DNA of 64,000 bases from an uncultured Poribacteria bacterium (GTDB lineage: Bacteria > Poribacteria > WGA-4E > WGA-3G): the NCBI GenBank assembly GCA_951812525.1, contig OX638316.1, positions 4,706,506 through 4,770,505 on the forward strand. Reading direction: 5' to 3'. Shown one piece after another: positions 9,761 through 19,055 of this stretch. The position numbers and the translations under genes are program-made. Positions within the stretch are counted from its first letter, which is position 1. Each line of letters starts with the position of its first letter. The notes under the pieces were generated by a model that saw nothing but the letters and a program-made list of their open reading frames with translations, was not told where the DNA came from and did not search any database.

Positions 9761-9999
9761 CAGTTTATCAGAAACAGCTGAAGCTTCAATGACACCTTTA
9801 GGCAAATAGACGCAGCGAAACCCAACAACAACACAAAGAACGCCTGAGAATGTATACCGTTGCCAACATACACGCTTAGGTCGAACGCACGCTAAGGCAA
9901 ATTTTCTTGTGTATGGGAAACCAAATTTGGAGTTCTATTCTATAGGAAAGTGAATTCGCGCCGGGTTGGGAAGTCGGGATCGGGAAGGAAAAGCACAAG

Positions 10000-11373
10000 C
10001 TAAGGATTTGTGCTCGATTCTCTCAGTCTTGTTTTGATGTGTTCTGGTAAGTCAATACCATATTCCAGGGTATATTCCTCAAGATGACGCAATAAAACTT
10101 CAATACCTTCTTCATCTTCCAGTTCTATCCACTTTTTATAGTCTATAATCGCAAGATTTTCTTTACCTTCTTTCAGGTGAAGCGTGCCTCTATCGCGATA
10201 GAGTATAGCAGTATCGGGTTTCAGCTCTATTGCCCTATTATAATCAGTAAGTGCCATACTAAACATGCCTGTTTTAAAGTAGTGGCACGCTCTCGCATGA
10301 CAGAAATCACATTCGATTACATGATTACCGGGTTTCAACTTCTTCGCTTTGCTAAAGTCTGCGAGTGCCGGACTCAGCCCGCCTGTTTTAAAGTGAGCGC
10401 GGCCTCTAGCATGATAGAAATCGACATTATCATCGGAACTCAGTCTTATTGCCGTACTATAGTCATCAAGTGCATTCTCAGCATCGCCAATTTCATAGTG
10501 AAGATTACCGCGATAGTAATAAGAATCAACATTATCAGGATTGAGTTCTATTGCCATGTTATAATCTTCAAGTGCCTGATCAAAATTGCTCATTTCAAAG
10601 TGAAGACGACCGCGATCTCTATAACCTTCAAAAAAATCAAGTTTCTGTCCAATGGCTCTGGCATAAGCGTCAATAGCTTCCGTATAAGACCCATGGTCTT
10701 CATATTCCTTGCCCTCGATCCATTCTATATAAGATGCCTGGTCCCACGCCAACGACTGAATATATCCGTGGATGTCGTCGTAGACACGTTTGGTAGATAT
10801 ACCGTGGAACCTTTGTAGATAGAAGAGTATGCCTCGCTTGAGGTATTTTGGAATTTCGACTACGTCGTAGTGTTTTGAATCAATAAAACCGTTAGTGGGT
10901 TCAACGAGTACGCTTTTCTGAGAGGCGGCGCGATTAATTATTGAGGGCATTTCCCTGACAGTGTAGTCCTCAGTTGATTCTTTACTCAATAAGATAATTC
11001 TGCCATCTTTGTCATGGGCACGGTCACAAGCGAAGAAGAGTGCTATGAGATAGTCAGTCGTAAAGTCTATGAGGTTTGTTTTGCCACCGTAGTGTTGGAT
11101 TTGTGCAAGTATATTAAAATCTGTGGTATCGTTTAAATACTCTTCAGCTCTCTTTGAAATCATCTCTTGCATTTTCCTAAAAACGTTAACCGGGTTCTTG
11201 ATTCCAAGCTTCTGACCATAGACGCGATAGAGACCTGAGGAAACCTGCCCATAGCATTTATTAGACTCACCTCGATAGATACGTCTATGGTTCTCTTGGG
11301 CTTTCTGCTCAATCTCTTGCAAAATATCGCTTATACTTATGACTTGGAAATTAGATTGGTCTGTTTTGTTCAT
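10000..11373 (-). CDS. FRG-domain protein with C-terminal TPR repeats
   Basis: The 457-aa protein begins with an FRG-type domain. The name-giving motif appears as IYRGESN (residues about 32-38), and a second typical block reads LIDFTTDYLIALFFACD (about 126-142). From about residue 228 to 440 there are six TPR units of the kind YYRGNLHYEIGDAENALDDY. FRG domains have no settled biochemical function; they recur in accessory and defence-type loci, and TPRs usually bind partner proteins. The ATG lies inside the end of the upstream coiled-coil gene (4-bp ATGA overlap), so the two are translationally coupled. The position 0.45 kb from hsdMSR suggests a defence role, which is inference. A retained catalytic residue cannot be assigned because the FRG active site is not established. 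Confidence 0.8.
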   Translation of the reverse strand: MNKTDQSNFQVISISDILQEIEQKAQENHRRIYRGESNKCYGQVSSGLYRVYGQKLGIKNPVNVFRKMQEMISKRAEEYLNDTTDFNILAQIQHYGGKTNLIDFTTDYLIALFFACDRAHDKDGRIILLSKESTEDYTVREMPSIINRAASQKSVLVEPTNGFIDSKHYDVVEIPKYLKRGILFYLQRFHGISTKRVYDDIHGYIQSLAWDQASYIEWIEGKEYEDHGSYTEAIDAYARAIGQKLDFFEGYRDRGRLHFEMSNFDQALEDYNMAIELNPDNVDSYYYRGNLHYEIGDAENALDDYSTAIRLSSDDNVDFYHARGRAHFKTGGLSPALADFSKAKKLKPGNHVIECDFCHARACHYFKTGMFSMALTDYNRAIELKPDTAILYRDRGTLHLKEGKENLAIIDYKKWIELEDEEGIEVLLRHLEEYTLEYGIDLPEHIKTRLRESSTNP

Positions 11374-12581
11374 TTGCTTTTCCTTTGACGGCGATTTGGG
11401 TGGGTCGGACCCGGATAACGTAACGTGTACCCCAACTTCTGAAGGTTATTGATCATTTTAGTAATCGCTGCCGCTTCCTGATGCTTACCTGTGCTCTTCA
11501 ACGAATTGACTAAGTCTTTCATATACCTGAGCATATCTGTGACAAAAGTATCAAGGTTTGACGGGCCTTGTGTTGTGCTTTCCGCACTGACTGTTTGTGG
11601 CAAGGTGTCTTCGATGCCGGTTTGAGCTTTTGGTACAAATGGCAAGAGACTTATCCCTTCAACCGGCATACCAGTCTCAGAAACTTCGGGTGCCACACTG
11701 GCGGGTTCAACCGATCTGATAATATCGTCTGATCCAACTGGATCCCATCCATCAACTTCCTCATCAGCTTCGGTGGCAACATCAAGTATGTCCCCGAGAT
11801 CACCTAAGATGTCAATTAGTGCTAAACCCGGGATGAAAGCTAAAGCGACACCGAGACCTCTTCTAACCAGTCTCTGCCTTGCTTTACTCTTAATATCTTC
11901 ACTGAAATCCTGATAGTTATCAAGGAGGTCATTGTATCTGTTAGCCAGACTCCGGTATTCTTCATCTAAACCTTTGGAGCGATCAAGTTCACGCCGAAGG
12001 GCAATCCCACATGCCTGTAGCGATAACGTAGATAGATAGAGAAGCTGGATGGCGTTGTTGTTACTCTGAGCCACCTGCTGTAGTTCGGTTTCGAGTTCTG
12101 TACTGCGCTGTTCTTCCGCTTTCAGTTTGCTATCGAGTTGTGTACTAAGCCGCTTTGCATCATTCCGTTCACTCTCGAGTTGTGCGCTGCGCTGTTCTTC
12201 CGCTTTCAGTTTGCTATCGAGGTCTGCGCTACGCTGTTTTTCCGCACTCAGTTTGCTATCAAGGTCTGCACTACGCTGTTTTTCCACAGTCAGTTGGGTA
12301 TCAAGTTCTGCGCTGTGCTGTTTTTCCGCACTCAATTGATTATCGAGGTCTGCGCTGCGCTGTTCTTCCGCTTTCAGTTTGCTATCGAGTTGTGTACTAA
12401 GCCGTTTTGCATCATTCCGTTCACCCTCAAGTTGTGCGATACTTTGTTTTGCCGCATCTCGTTCACCCTTAAGTTGCGTGTTCAGTCGGTCTGCCGCGTC
12501 CCGTTTCTTTTTTAGACCTACACCCCATATCAAGGAAGCAGCCAATCCTGCTATCAAAACAATAATGATGCCAATTTCCAT
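11370..12581 (-). CDS. Membrane-anchored coiled-coil protein with 14-residue repeats
   Basis: The 403-aa product has one N-terminal membrane helix (residues about 3-21, IGIIIVLIAGLAASLIWGVG) followed by a basic KKKRD, which places the rest in the cytoplasm. Residues about 36-165 are made of 14-residue units such as LDSKLKAEEQRSAD and LDNQLSAEKQHSAE, two heptads each, encoded by near-identical 42-bp DNA repeats. A second hydrophobic stretch LVRRGLGVALAFIPGLALIDIL follows at about 237-258, and the C-terminus is helical and basic. I recognise no enzyme domain. It is the first gene of the pair with the FRG-TPR protein. AGGAG lies 9 bases before the ATG. A sensor or membrane scaffold for the FRG partner is a guess. 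Confidence 0.75.
   Translation of the reverse strand: MEIGIIIVLIAGLAASLIWGVGLKKKRDAADRLNTQLKGERDAAKQSIAQLEGERNDAKRLSTQLDSKLKAEEQRSADLDNQLSAEKQHSAELDTQLTVEKQRSADLDSKLSAEKQRSADLDSKLKAEEQRSAQLESERNDAKRLSTQLDSKLKAEEQRSTELETELQQVAQSNNNAIQLLYLSTLSLQACGIALRRELDRSKGLDEEYRSLANRYNDLLDNYQDFSEDIKSKARQRLVRRGLGVALAFIPGLALIDILGDLGDILDVATEADEEVDGWDPVGSDDIIRSVEPASVAPEVSETGMPVEGISLLPFVPKAQTGIEDTLPQTVSAESTTQGPSNLDTFVTDMLRYMKDLVNSLKSTGKHQEAAAITKMINNLQKLGYTLRYPGPTHPNRRQRKSK
12120..12500 (-). repeat. 42-bp in-gene repeats encoding 14-residue coiled-coil units
   Basis: The DNA repeats the theme TTTGCTATCGAG...GCTGCGCTGTTCTTCCGC every 42 bases (read on the plus strand), several times in near-identical form (12182-12224, 12350-12390 and others). 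Because 42 is a multiple of 3, copy-number change would lengthen or shorten the coiled coil without breaking the frame. Confidence 0.8.
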
Positions 12582-13844
<1,263 letters not shown>

Positions 13845-15239
13845 ATGGATACAGCGATTGTTCTCGCCGCAGGATTAGGACGTAAGGTATGGCCCTACGG
13901 GGAATTTCGACAGAAATGTACGATTCCCGTTGCCAATACACCGATCGTTCGCCGACTCGTGGAGAGTTTGGTGGAAGCAGGATGTCAACGCATCCTCGTT
14001 GTGGTGGGGCATCACGCCCAACAGGTACGTGGTGCCATTGCTGACCTGCCAAACGTCGTTTTTGTGCCACAAGACTCTCCCGATGGCACTGCAAGCGCGG
14101 TGCTGACCGCCTCAGCGCATCTCGAAGACCAACCCTACCTCGTGGTTCATGGTGACATTGTAACCGCCCCAGATAATCTCCGTAATTTCATTCAAGAATT
14201 CCGTTCGTCTAACGTAGAAGCCGCAGCACTCGTGCAACCGCTTGGCAATGAAGACGCAAGCAATTGGCTTTGTGCGGGTATCGGCACAGAAGCAGCTGAC
14301 AACGAAAGTGTTTCAACGCTCACAGGTATCGAGGGACACCCGCGTGGTGGTTCACATCGGCTCTGTGGTGTGTATGCCTTCCGTAGTAGTGCTACCTCTT
14401 ATCTCTTAAGAAACCCGGGGATTGTTACAAGAGTTCCTGTCGGTGGAATGCCACCCCCTGAATCCGAAATTGCCCAATCTTTGCAACTTATGATTGACGA
14501 AGGAAAAACCGTGTTAGCTGTCCAAACATCGGACTTTCTTGTCGATGTTGACAAGCCGTGGCACGTGTTGGAAGCAAACCATCGATTGGTTGATTATCTG
14601 GCGAAACAGGTCACGGAGAACCAGGTTGCTGAGGGAGCTAAGATTTCAGATGCCGCTGAGATTAATGGACATGTCGTTTTAGGGAAAAACTCTGTGATTG
14701 GTCCCCGCGTCGTGGTGAATGGCACACTCATCGCAGGTGCGAATAATAACATTACAAACGGTGCGATCTTACACGGAAATATTCTCGTCGGAGATCAGTG
14801 CAGGATTAGCGATTATTGTGATGTGGGAAGCAGTGCTATTGGAAATCGGTGTATTATTGGGCACGGTGCTGAGATGTCAGGCGTGCTGTTTGATAAGGTT
14901 TATCTCTACCACTACTGCGAGATGTCCGGGGTTTTCGGATGTGCTACGGATATCGGTGCTGCGACGGTGTGTGGAACGCTTCGATTCGACGATGGGGATA
15001 CGCGTATACGCGTGGAGGGACGTTCCGAGGTGCCGTCATACGGGTCAAACTCAACGTATATGGGTGACTATTGCCGGACTGGTGTGAACGCGATTATTAT
15101 GCCGGGTAGACGCATCGGTTCTTATAGTGTTGTTGGACCTGGGGTTATTTTATACGACGATGTTCCGAGCAAAACGATGGTGATGGCGAAACAGGAGTTG
15201 ATTACTAAACCGTGGGGACCGGAGCGTTATGGATGGTAA
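13845..15239 (+). CDS. GlmU-like sugar-phosphate nucleotidyltransferase with beta-helix domain
   Basis: The 464-aa protein has an N-terminal nucleotidyltransferase domain (IVLAAGLGRKVWPYGEFRQK, residues about 5-24; HGDIV metal-binding Asp near 103) and a C-terminal left-handed beta-helix with hexapeptide rungs (ISDAAEINGHVVLGKNSVIG and similar, about 265-450). Such enzymes activate a sugar-1-phosphate with UTP or another NTP, and the C-terminal part may transfer an acyl group. The usual GlmU LxxGxGTRMxSxxxK motif is altered to LAAGLGRKVWPYGEFRQK, with the second Lys kept, so the exact substrate is uncertain. It starts at the base after the bioD stop, with a weak GGAAAT site. Confidence 0.75.
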   Translation: MDTAIVLAAGLGRKVWPYGEFRQKCTIPVANTPIVRRLVESLVEAGCQRILVVVGHHAQQVRGAIADLPNVVFVPQDSPDGTASAVLTASAHLEDQPYLVVHGDIVTAPDNLRNFIQEFRSSNVEAAALVQPLGNEDASNWLCAGIGTEAADNESVSTLTGIEGHPRGGSHRLCGVYAFRSSATSYLLRNPGIVTRVPVGGMPPPESEIAQSLQLMIDEGKTVLAVQTSDFLVDVDKPWHVLEANHRLVDYLAKQVTENQVAEGAKISDAAEINGHVVLGKNSVIGPRVVVNGTLIAGANNNITNGAILHGNILVGDQCRISDYCDVGSSAIGNRCIIGHGAEMSGVLFDKVYLYHYCEMSGVFGCATDIGAATVCGTLRFDDGDTRIRVEGRSEVPSYGSNSTYMGDYCRTGVNAIIMPGRRIGSYSVVGPGVILYDDVPSKTMVMAKQELITKPWGPERYGW

Positions 15240-15243
15240 GTGC

Positions 15244-15271
15244 GGTTGGCGATTGGCAATTAGCAGTTGGG
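15244..15271. repeat. Heptamer tandem repeat, GRTTGGC-type
   Basis: Four 7-mers: GGTTGGC, GATTGGC, AATTAGC, AGTTGGG. The locus lies just after the nucleotidyltransferase stop codon. Confidence 0.75.
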
Positions 15272-15330
15272 GGTAGGATGACTGCCAGAGGAATGGCTGT
15301 CAGCTATCAGCAGTCTGAAAGAGTAAGAGT

Positions 15331-15353
15331 CGGGATCGGGAGATCCCGCCTAC
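15331..15353 (+). repeat. GATC-stem hairpin followed by CCTAC
   Basis: CGGGATC-GGGA-GATCCCG forms a perfect 7-bp stem with a GNRA-type loop, and GCCTAC overlaps its end. The same design recurs at 21163, 36161, 48819 and 50084 with paired base changes. Confidence 0.75.
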
Positions 15354-15371
15354 AGAAGAGGCAGGCGAAAC

Positions 15372-15773
15372 CTAAGTTGTCAGGAGCTCCTTGAGGAGGT
15401 TTGTGAGTTCATCGTTACCAGCGGCGAGTTCAAAGACGCGTTTGACTTTGTCTTCACGGTCAGTCTGTGTTTCAGTTTGGTCGGTTTGTGATTCCGCGTT
15501 CGGATCCCAGAGAAGCTCAATTTCTTTTGGGTTAAGCCGGTCGTATGTAACTTTGGCGAGTGCGAACGGATAGTTTTCAGGAATGATGACAATCCAATCG
15601 ATGGTTTCACCGCGCGGGGAATATTGTCTATCGACAGTTAGTTTCGATTCCTGATGGGGTACATTTTTTTTAATCCACTGGTTGCGACCGAGGGTGTCTA
15701 TTTCATAATGGCCGACTTCTAACCAATTGCGTCCTGCCCCGTTCGGTTTGGTGGTAATTTCAATGCGCTGCAT
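15372..15773 (-). CDS. Uncharacterised 133-aa protein
   Basis: I do not recognise this protein. It has no signal peptide or membrane segment, is rich in Trp, Asn and Pro (KPNGAGRNWLEVGHYEI, IDWIVIIPENYPF), and has an acidic Gln/Thr-rich linker (ESQTDQTETQTDRED) before a C-terminal helix ending KELLTT. The block VIIPENYPFALAKV resembles the core of ubiquitin-conjugating-fold proteins (the PxxYPxxxP theme), but a catalytic Cys is absent, so I give this only as a hint. The start at 15773 is preferred over an upstream one because GGAGAAAAG lies 7 bases before it. The gene stands alone between repeats. Confidence 0.6.
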   Translation of the reverse strand: MQRIEITTKPNGAGRNWLEVGHYEIDTLGRNQWIKKNVPHQESKLTVDRQYSPRGETIDWIVIIPENYPFALAKVTYDRLNPKEIELLWDPNAESQTDQTETQTDREDKVKRVFELAAGNDELTNLLKELLTT

Positions 15774-15883
15774 GTTATCTTTTCTCCGTTTTGAGAACTC
15801 CAAACGTCAGATATATGAATTTCACTGTGGCAATTCTAACACGTTTTGGGAAAAAAGTCAAGTACAGATAGTTACCAGTTCAA

Positions 15884-15930
15884 GGGCATTCAGTTTTACA
15901 ATAATTTATATCCGGACGCCCGGATTTAGT
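15884..15930. repeat. Left-end fragment of the MITE-like family
   Basis: AGGGCATTCAGTTTTACAAT and then TTTATATCCGGACGCCCG closely follow the left half of the element at 3394-3534. No matching right end is visible within 200 bp, so this is a truncated copy. Confidence 0.5.
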
Positions 15931-15994
15931 CTGGGAATAGACTAAATTTTCCCCATACGCGGCAAAATTTGTCTTTGCTTTACATTTCCATTCC

Positions 15995-16577
15995 TTGACA
16001 TTTCAATGAAGCAGAAAAGTATATCTGATAAATATACTAACGCCTCTATACACACAGACTCTTGAGTCCCGGAAGGACGTTATGTCTATAGAAAACTTCA
16101 GGGTATAAAAATACATTGACATTCCAATGAAACAGAAAAGTATATGTGATAAATATACTAACGCCTCTATACACACAGACTCTTGAGTCCCGGAAGGACG
16201 TTATGTCTATAGAAAACTTCAGGGTATAAAAATACATTGACATTCCAATGAAGCAGAAAAGCGTATCTGATAAATATACTAACGCCTCTATACAGACAAC
16301 CTCTTGAGTCCGGAAGGACATTATGTCTATAGAAAACTTCAGGGTATAAAAATACATTGACATTCCAATGAAGCAGAAAAGCATATCTGATAAATATACT
16401 AACACCTCTATACAGACAACCTCTTGAGTCCCGGAAGGACATTATGTCTATAGAAAACTTCAGGGTATAAAAATACATTGACATTCCAATGAAGCAGAAA
16501 AGCATATCTGATAAATTACTAACACCTCTATACACACAGACTCTTGAGTCCCGGAGGGACGTTATGTCTATAGAAAA
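15995..16577. repeat. Tandem array, about five copies of a 121-bp unit
   Basis: The phrase TTGACATTCCAATGAAGCAG recurs at 15995, 16116, 16237, 16357 and 16478, giving periods of 121, 121, 120 and 121 bp. Each unit contains an inverted repeat AGTATAT...ATATACT in the better copies, then a small hairpin GTCCCGGAAGGAC and the tail GTTATGTCTATAGAAAA. The period is not a multiple of 3, and open frames across it are translations of the repeat. The array ends at the tail of the fifth copy and is followed by a further hairpin plus tail at 16599-16620. It lies 0.45 kb upstream of larA. Confidence 0.9.
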
Positions 16578-16598
16578 TCGTGATCTCCAATCTCTTGA

Positions 16599-16620
16599 AC
16601 CCCAGAGGGGTGACATCTGT
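16599..16620. repeat. CACCCC-type hairpin with ATGTC-like tail
   Basis: ACCCC-AGA-GGGGT followed by GACATCTGT is a diverged copy of the hairpin-plus-tail element found at 22548, 48938 and 48988 and, in altered form, inside the neighbouring tandem array. Confidence 0.6.
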
Positions 16621-17013
16621 AAAACTTTCCACTTGCTCCTCCATTTCATAGCGTCAAAGTAATTATAAAATCTACAAAAAATGTTAGATTTTTCGACAAT
16701 ATTCACAGAATGATACATTTTTTGATAAAAACCGATCCATTTTTGTTGATTTAACTTGTATAACGTAGATGATACGTGATAAAATAGAGTATATCGGTGT
16801 GTGAATTCAGGAAAAATACGGTTATCCAACACTGTCCTGTTATGATTTTCGTGGCTTAATCCGCCGCGATTCACGGATAACTTAGATAAAGTAAAAATAA
16901 ATTTGCTTTTTTTTTCAAAAAACGATACAATATTTAAAGGACATTGTATTTTCTGCCGAATGATGCGCCAGCATTAGTACTTTGTTTATCCAACCCGAAG
17001 GGAAAATTTCAAT
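16621..17013. other. AT-rich non-coding leader region of larA
   Basis: These 393 bases contain no credible gene. They are very AT-rich with poly-T and poly-A runs near 16905-16920. A GAAGGGAAA sequence about 11 bases before the larA ATG may serve as ribosome-binding site. I did not find a convincing -35/-10 pair. Confidence 0.4.
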
Positions 17014-18294
17014 ATGCGAGTGGAAATGAGATATGGCACCGGAACACTACCTATCGAAATTCCGGATAAGAATGTCGTCAAGGTTCTCGAAATCTCAGAC
17101 AGCATTCCACTACCGGATGAAGATGGCGCGGTTCGGGAGGCAATTGCGGCGCCTATCGACTCAGCACCCTTGGCTGAGCTTGCCGAGGGGCGCGAATCGG
17201 CGTGTATCGTAATCTCCGATATAACCCGTCCCGTGCCAAATAAAGTCATCCTCCCACCAATGTTGGAAACCCTTGAAGCGACCGGCATCCCACGCGAGAA
17301 AATTACTATCCTCATTGCAACCGGCATCCACCGTCCCAATAACGCCGAAGAACTCGAAATAATGGTTGGACGCGATATTATGGAGACGTACCGGATTGTC
17401 AACCATTTTTCGCAGAAACCAGAAACTCACACATACTTAGGTAAAACAGAGAGTGGTACGCCTGTTTACATTGATAAAACCTACCTCGAATCGGATCTGA
17501 AAATTATCACTGGATTGATTGAGCCGCACTTAATGGCAGGCTATTCTGGTGGCAGGAAAGCGATCTGTCCAGGGATCGCCTCTGTTGAGACGATGAAGGT
17601 GATGCATGGACCCGAACTGATGGAACATCCCAAGTCGGCTGTCGGCATCTTGGAAGGTAATCCGTTCCACAGAGAAGCGACAAAAATTGCACTAATGGCA
17701 GGGGTTGACTTTAATCTCAACGTTGCAATTGACAAAGAGCGCCGAATTACGGGTGTTTTCGCTGGCGATATGGTCGAATCTCATCGTGTTGGTGCCGAGT
17801 TTGTCGAACAACAGGCAAGGGTTACATTACCCGCACCTGCGGATGCCGTTGTGGTATCGAGTGCGGGCTATCCTTTGGATTCAACATTTTACCAAGCCGT
17901 CAAAGGTTTGCTCACAGCTGTTGAGATTGTGAAACAAGGCGGCAGTATCTTGCTCGTCGCTGCATGCAGCGAAGGTATCGGCAGCAAGCCGTTTACAGAT
18001 TTAATCTTCAAAACTGACGATTTAACTGCGTTTGTGCAAGGACTTTATAACCCGGCGAACTTCGTCATAGATCAGTGGCAACTTGAAGAATTGGCGAAGG
18101 TTGCTCGGAAAGCAGATATTTATTTTTATACCGACGGAATACCGTATCACCAGCGGGCAAAACTGTTTGTGCACCCGTTGAAGCACGCACAGGAAGGCAT
18201 TGAAGAGATTCTGAACCAATATGGGGAAGATGCTCAAATCGCGGTAATTCCTGAAGGTCCGTATGTCTTAGCGCAGTTAGAAACGACTGAATAG
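17014..18294 (+). CDS. larA: LarA-family nickel-pincer racemase/epimerase
   Basis: The 426-aa product belongs to the LarA (DUF2088) family, which uses a nickel pincer cofactor covalently bound to a Lys for racemisation of lactate and other 2-hydroxy acids. Key residues are all present at a constant offset of 2 from Lactobacillus plantarum LarA: H106 (IATGIHRPN), H172 (EPHLMAGYSGG), K182 (GGRKAICPG) and H198 (VMHGPEL), corresponding to H108, H174, K184 and H200. It should therefore be catalytically competent. The cofactor genes larB, larC and larE are not in the window. The family has many members acting on other hydroxy acids, so lactate is not certain. Confidence 0.88.
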   Translation: MRVEMRYGTGTLPIEIPDKNVVKVLEISDSIPLPDEDGAVREAIAAPIDSAPLAELAEGRESACIVISDITRPVPNKVILPPMLETLEATGIPREKITILIATGIHRPNNAEELEIMVGRDIMETYRIVNHFSQKPETHTYLGKTESGTPVYIDKTYLESDLKIITGLIEPHLMAGYSGGRKAICPGIASVETMKVMHGPELMEHPKSAVGILEGNPFHREATKIALMAGVDFNLNVAIDKERRITGVFAGDMVESHRVGAEFVEQQARVTLPAPADAVVVSSAGYPLDSTFYQAVKGLLTAVEIVKQGGSILLVAACSEGIGSKPFTDLIFKTDDLTAFVQGLYNPANFVIDQWQLEELAKVARKADIYFYTDGIPYHQRAKLFVHPLKHAQEGIEEILNQYGEDAQIAVIPEGPYVLAQLETTE

Positions 18295-18302
18295 CAAATC
18301 AC

Positions 18303-18325
18303 GATCGAAAGATCATCTACCGAGG
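18303..18325 (+). repeat. Degenerate GATC-stem hairpin
   Basis: GATC-GAAA-GATC followed by ATCTACC fits the GATC-hairpin plus CCTAC family with a shortened stem. It lies between larA and minC. Confidence 0.4.
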
Positions 18326-18366
18326 CGACATCCTCAATAAGGTTGAATTGAGATTCAAGTATCAAA

Positions 18367-19038
18367 ATGGCAAATTCAACTGTAGCACTCAGGGCATACA
18401 GAGATGGCTTGCATTTAATCATTAAGCCACATCTGTCTATAGCAGACATTGAAGAAGCTATTCAAGAGGAAATTTCTCGGATGAATCGCCCTTTAACGGG
18501 CACCTCTGTGCAAATTGACTTCAAAGGTCCAGATTTGCCAGAGGAGGAAATTGCGATTTTAAGATCCAAACTTCAGGAGTCTTACAACCTGATAGTGCGA
18601 GGCATCATAGTATCTGATGAACCCGCTCCACAGCCTATTGCTGCTGCACCAACGACACATATTATAACGCAAGCCGTGAATACCCCAGACACCCGCGATA
18701 GCGAACCTTCTCGGATTGTGCCGTACACAATTCGTTCAGGACAAACGGAAGATTTCCCACAAGGCAGCCTGATTATCTATGGTGATGTCAATTCAGGTGC
18801 TGAAGTGAAAGCCGGTGGTGATATAGTTATTTTGGGTGCATTACGAGGTAACGCGCACGCCGGTATGAACGGCAGACTTTCATCCGTCATTATTGCTATG
18901 GATTTTGTACCATTGCAGCTGCAGATAGGTAACTATATGAATCGTCTACCCATTGACCAAAAGCCCCGTGGGTATCCAGAAATCGCGCGGATCGGGGGGG
19001 AAGATGTGATTATTGTCGAAAAATTTGTTAAATTTTAA
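18367..19038 (+). CDS. minC: Septum site-determining protein MinC
   Basis: The 223-aa product has a small N-terminal domain, a linker (about residues 82-118) and the C-terminal beta-helix with the MinC signature GSLIIYGDVNSGAEVKAGGD followed by IVILGALRGNAHAG. MinC inhibits FtsZ polymerisation and is placed at the poles by MinD. It is the first gene of minC-minD-minE, all on the plus strand with gaps of 17 and 11 bp. The C-terminal region keeps the RSGQ start used for MinD contact in other species. Confidence 0.94.
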   Translation: MANSTVALRAYRDGLHLIIKPHLSIADIEEAIQEEISRMNRPLTGTSVQIDFKGPDLPEEEIAILRSKLQESYNLIVRGIIVSDEPAPQPIAAAPTTHIITQAVNTPDTRDSEPSRIVPYTIRSGQTEDFPQGSLIIYGDVNSGAEVKAGGDIVILGALRGNAHAGMNGRLSSVIIAMDFVPLQLQIGNYMNRLPIDQKPRGYPEIARIGGEDVIIVEKFVKF

Positions 19039-19055
19039 CATAGGAGGTTCCGGTT

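Larger units (their letters stand above)
9545..9999. other. Non-coding gap between FRG-TPR gene and hsdM
   Basis: I see no credible gene in these 455 bases. They hold a heptamer array (9726-9760), a hairpin with a 7-bp stem GAAGTCC-ATAC-GGACTTC extended by CGGT/ACCG (9691-9718), and a broken copy of the GATC-type repeat near 9973. The 61-codon open frame across the heptamer array is repeat translation. Promoter signals for hsdM must lie here, but I could not pick a convincing one. Confidence 0.6.

Noticed and set aside
9620-9805. 61-codon open frame with GFGLWVVGCGLN
   Set aside because: It translates the heptamer array and the GAAGTCC hairpin; no support for a gene.
10177-10818. 213-codon open frame on the plus strand
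   Set aside because: It is antisense to the TPR repeats of the FRG protein and mirrors their periodicity.
15995-16577. CRISPR array
   Set aside because: The whole 121-bp unit is repeated, with no unique spacers between short repeats, and no cas genes are in the window.
16046-16874. Open frames of 119 and 235 codons on the minus strand across the tandem array
   Set aside because: They repeat the same peptide in shifting frames because they translate the 121-bp repeat. The period is not a multiple of 3, and no ribosome-binding site or homology is seen.
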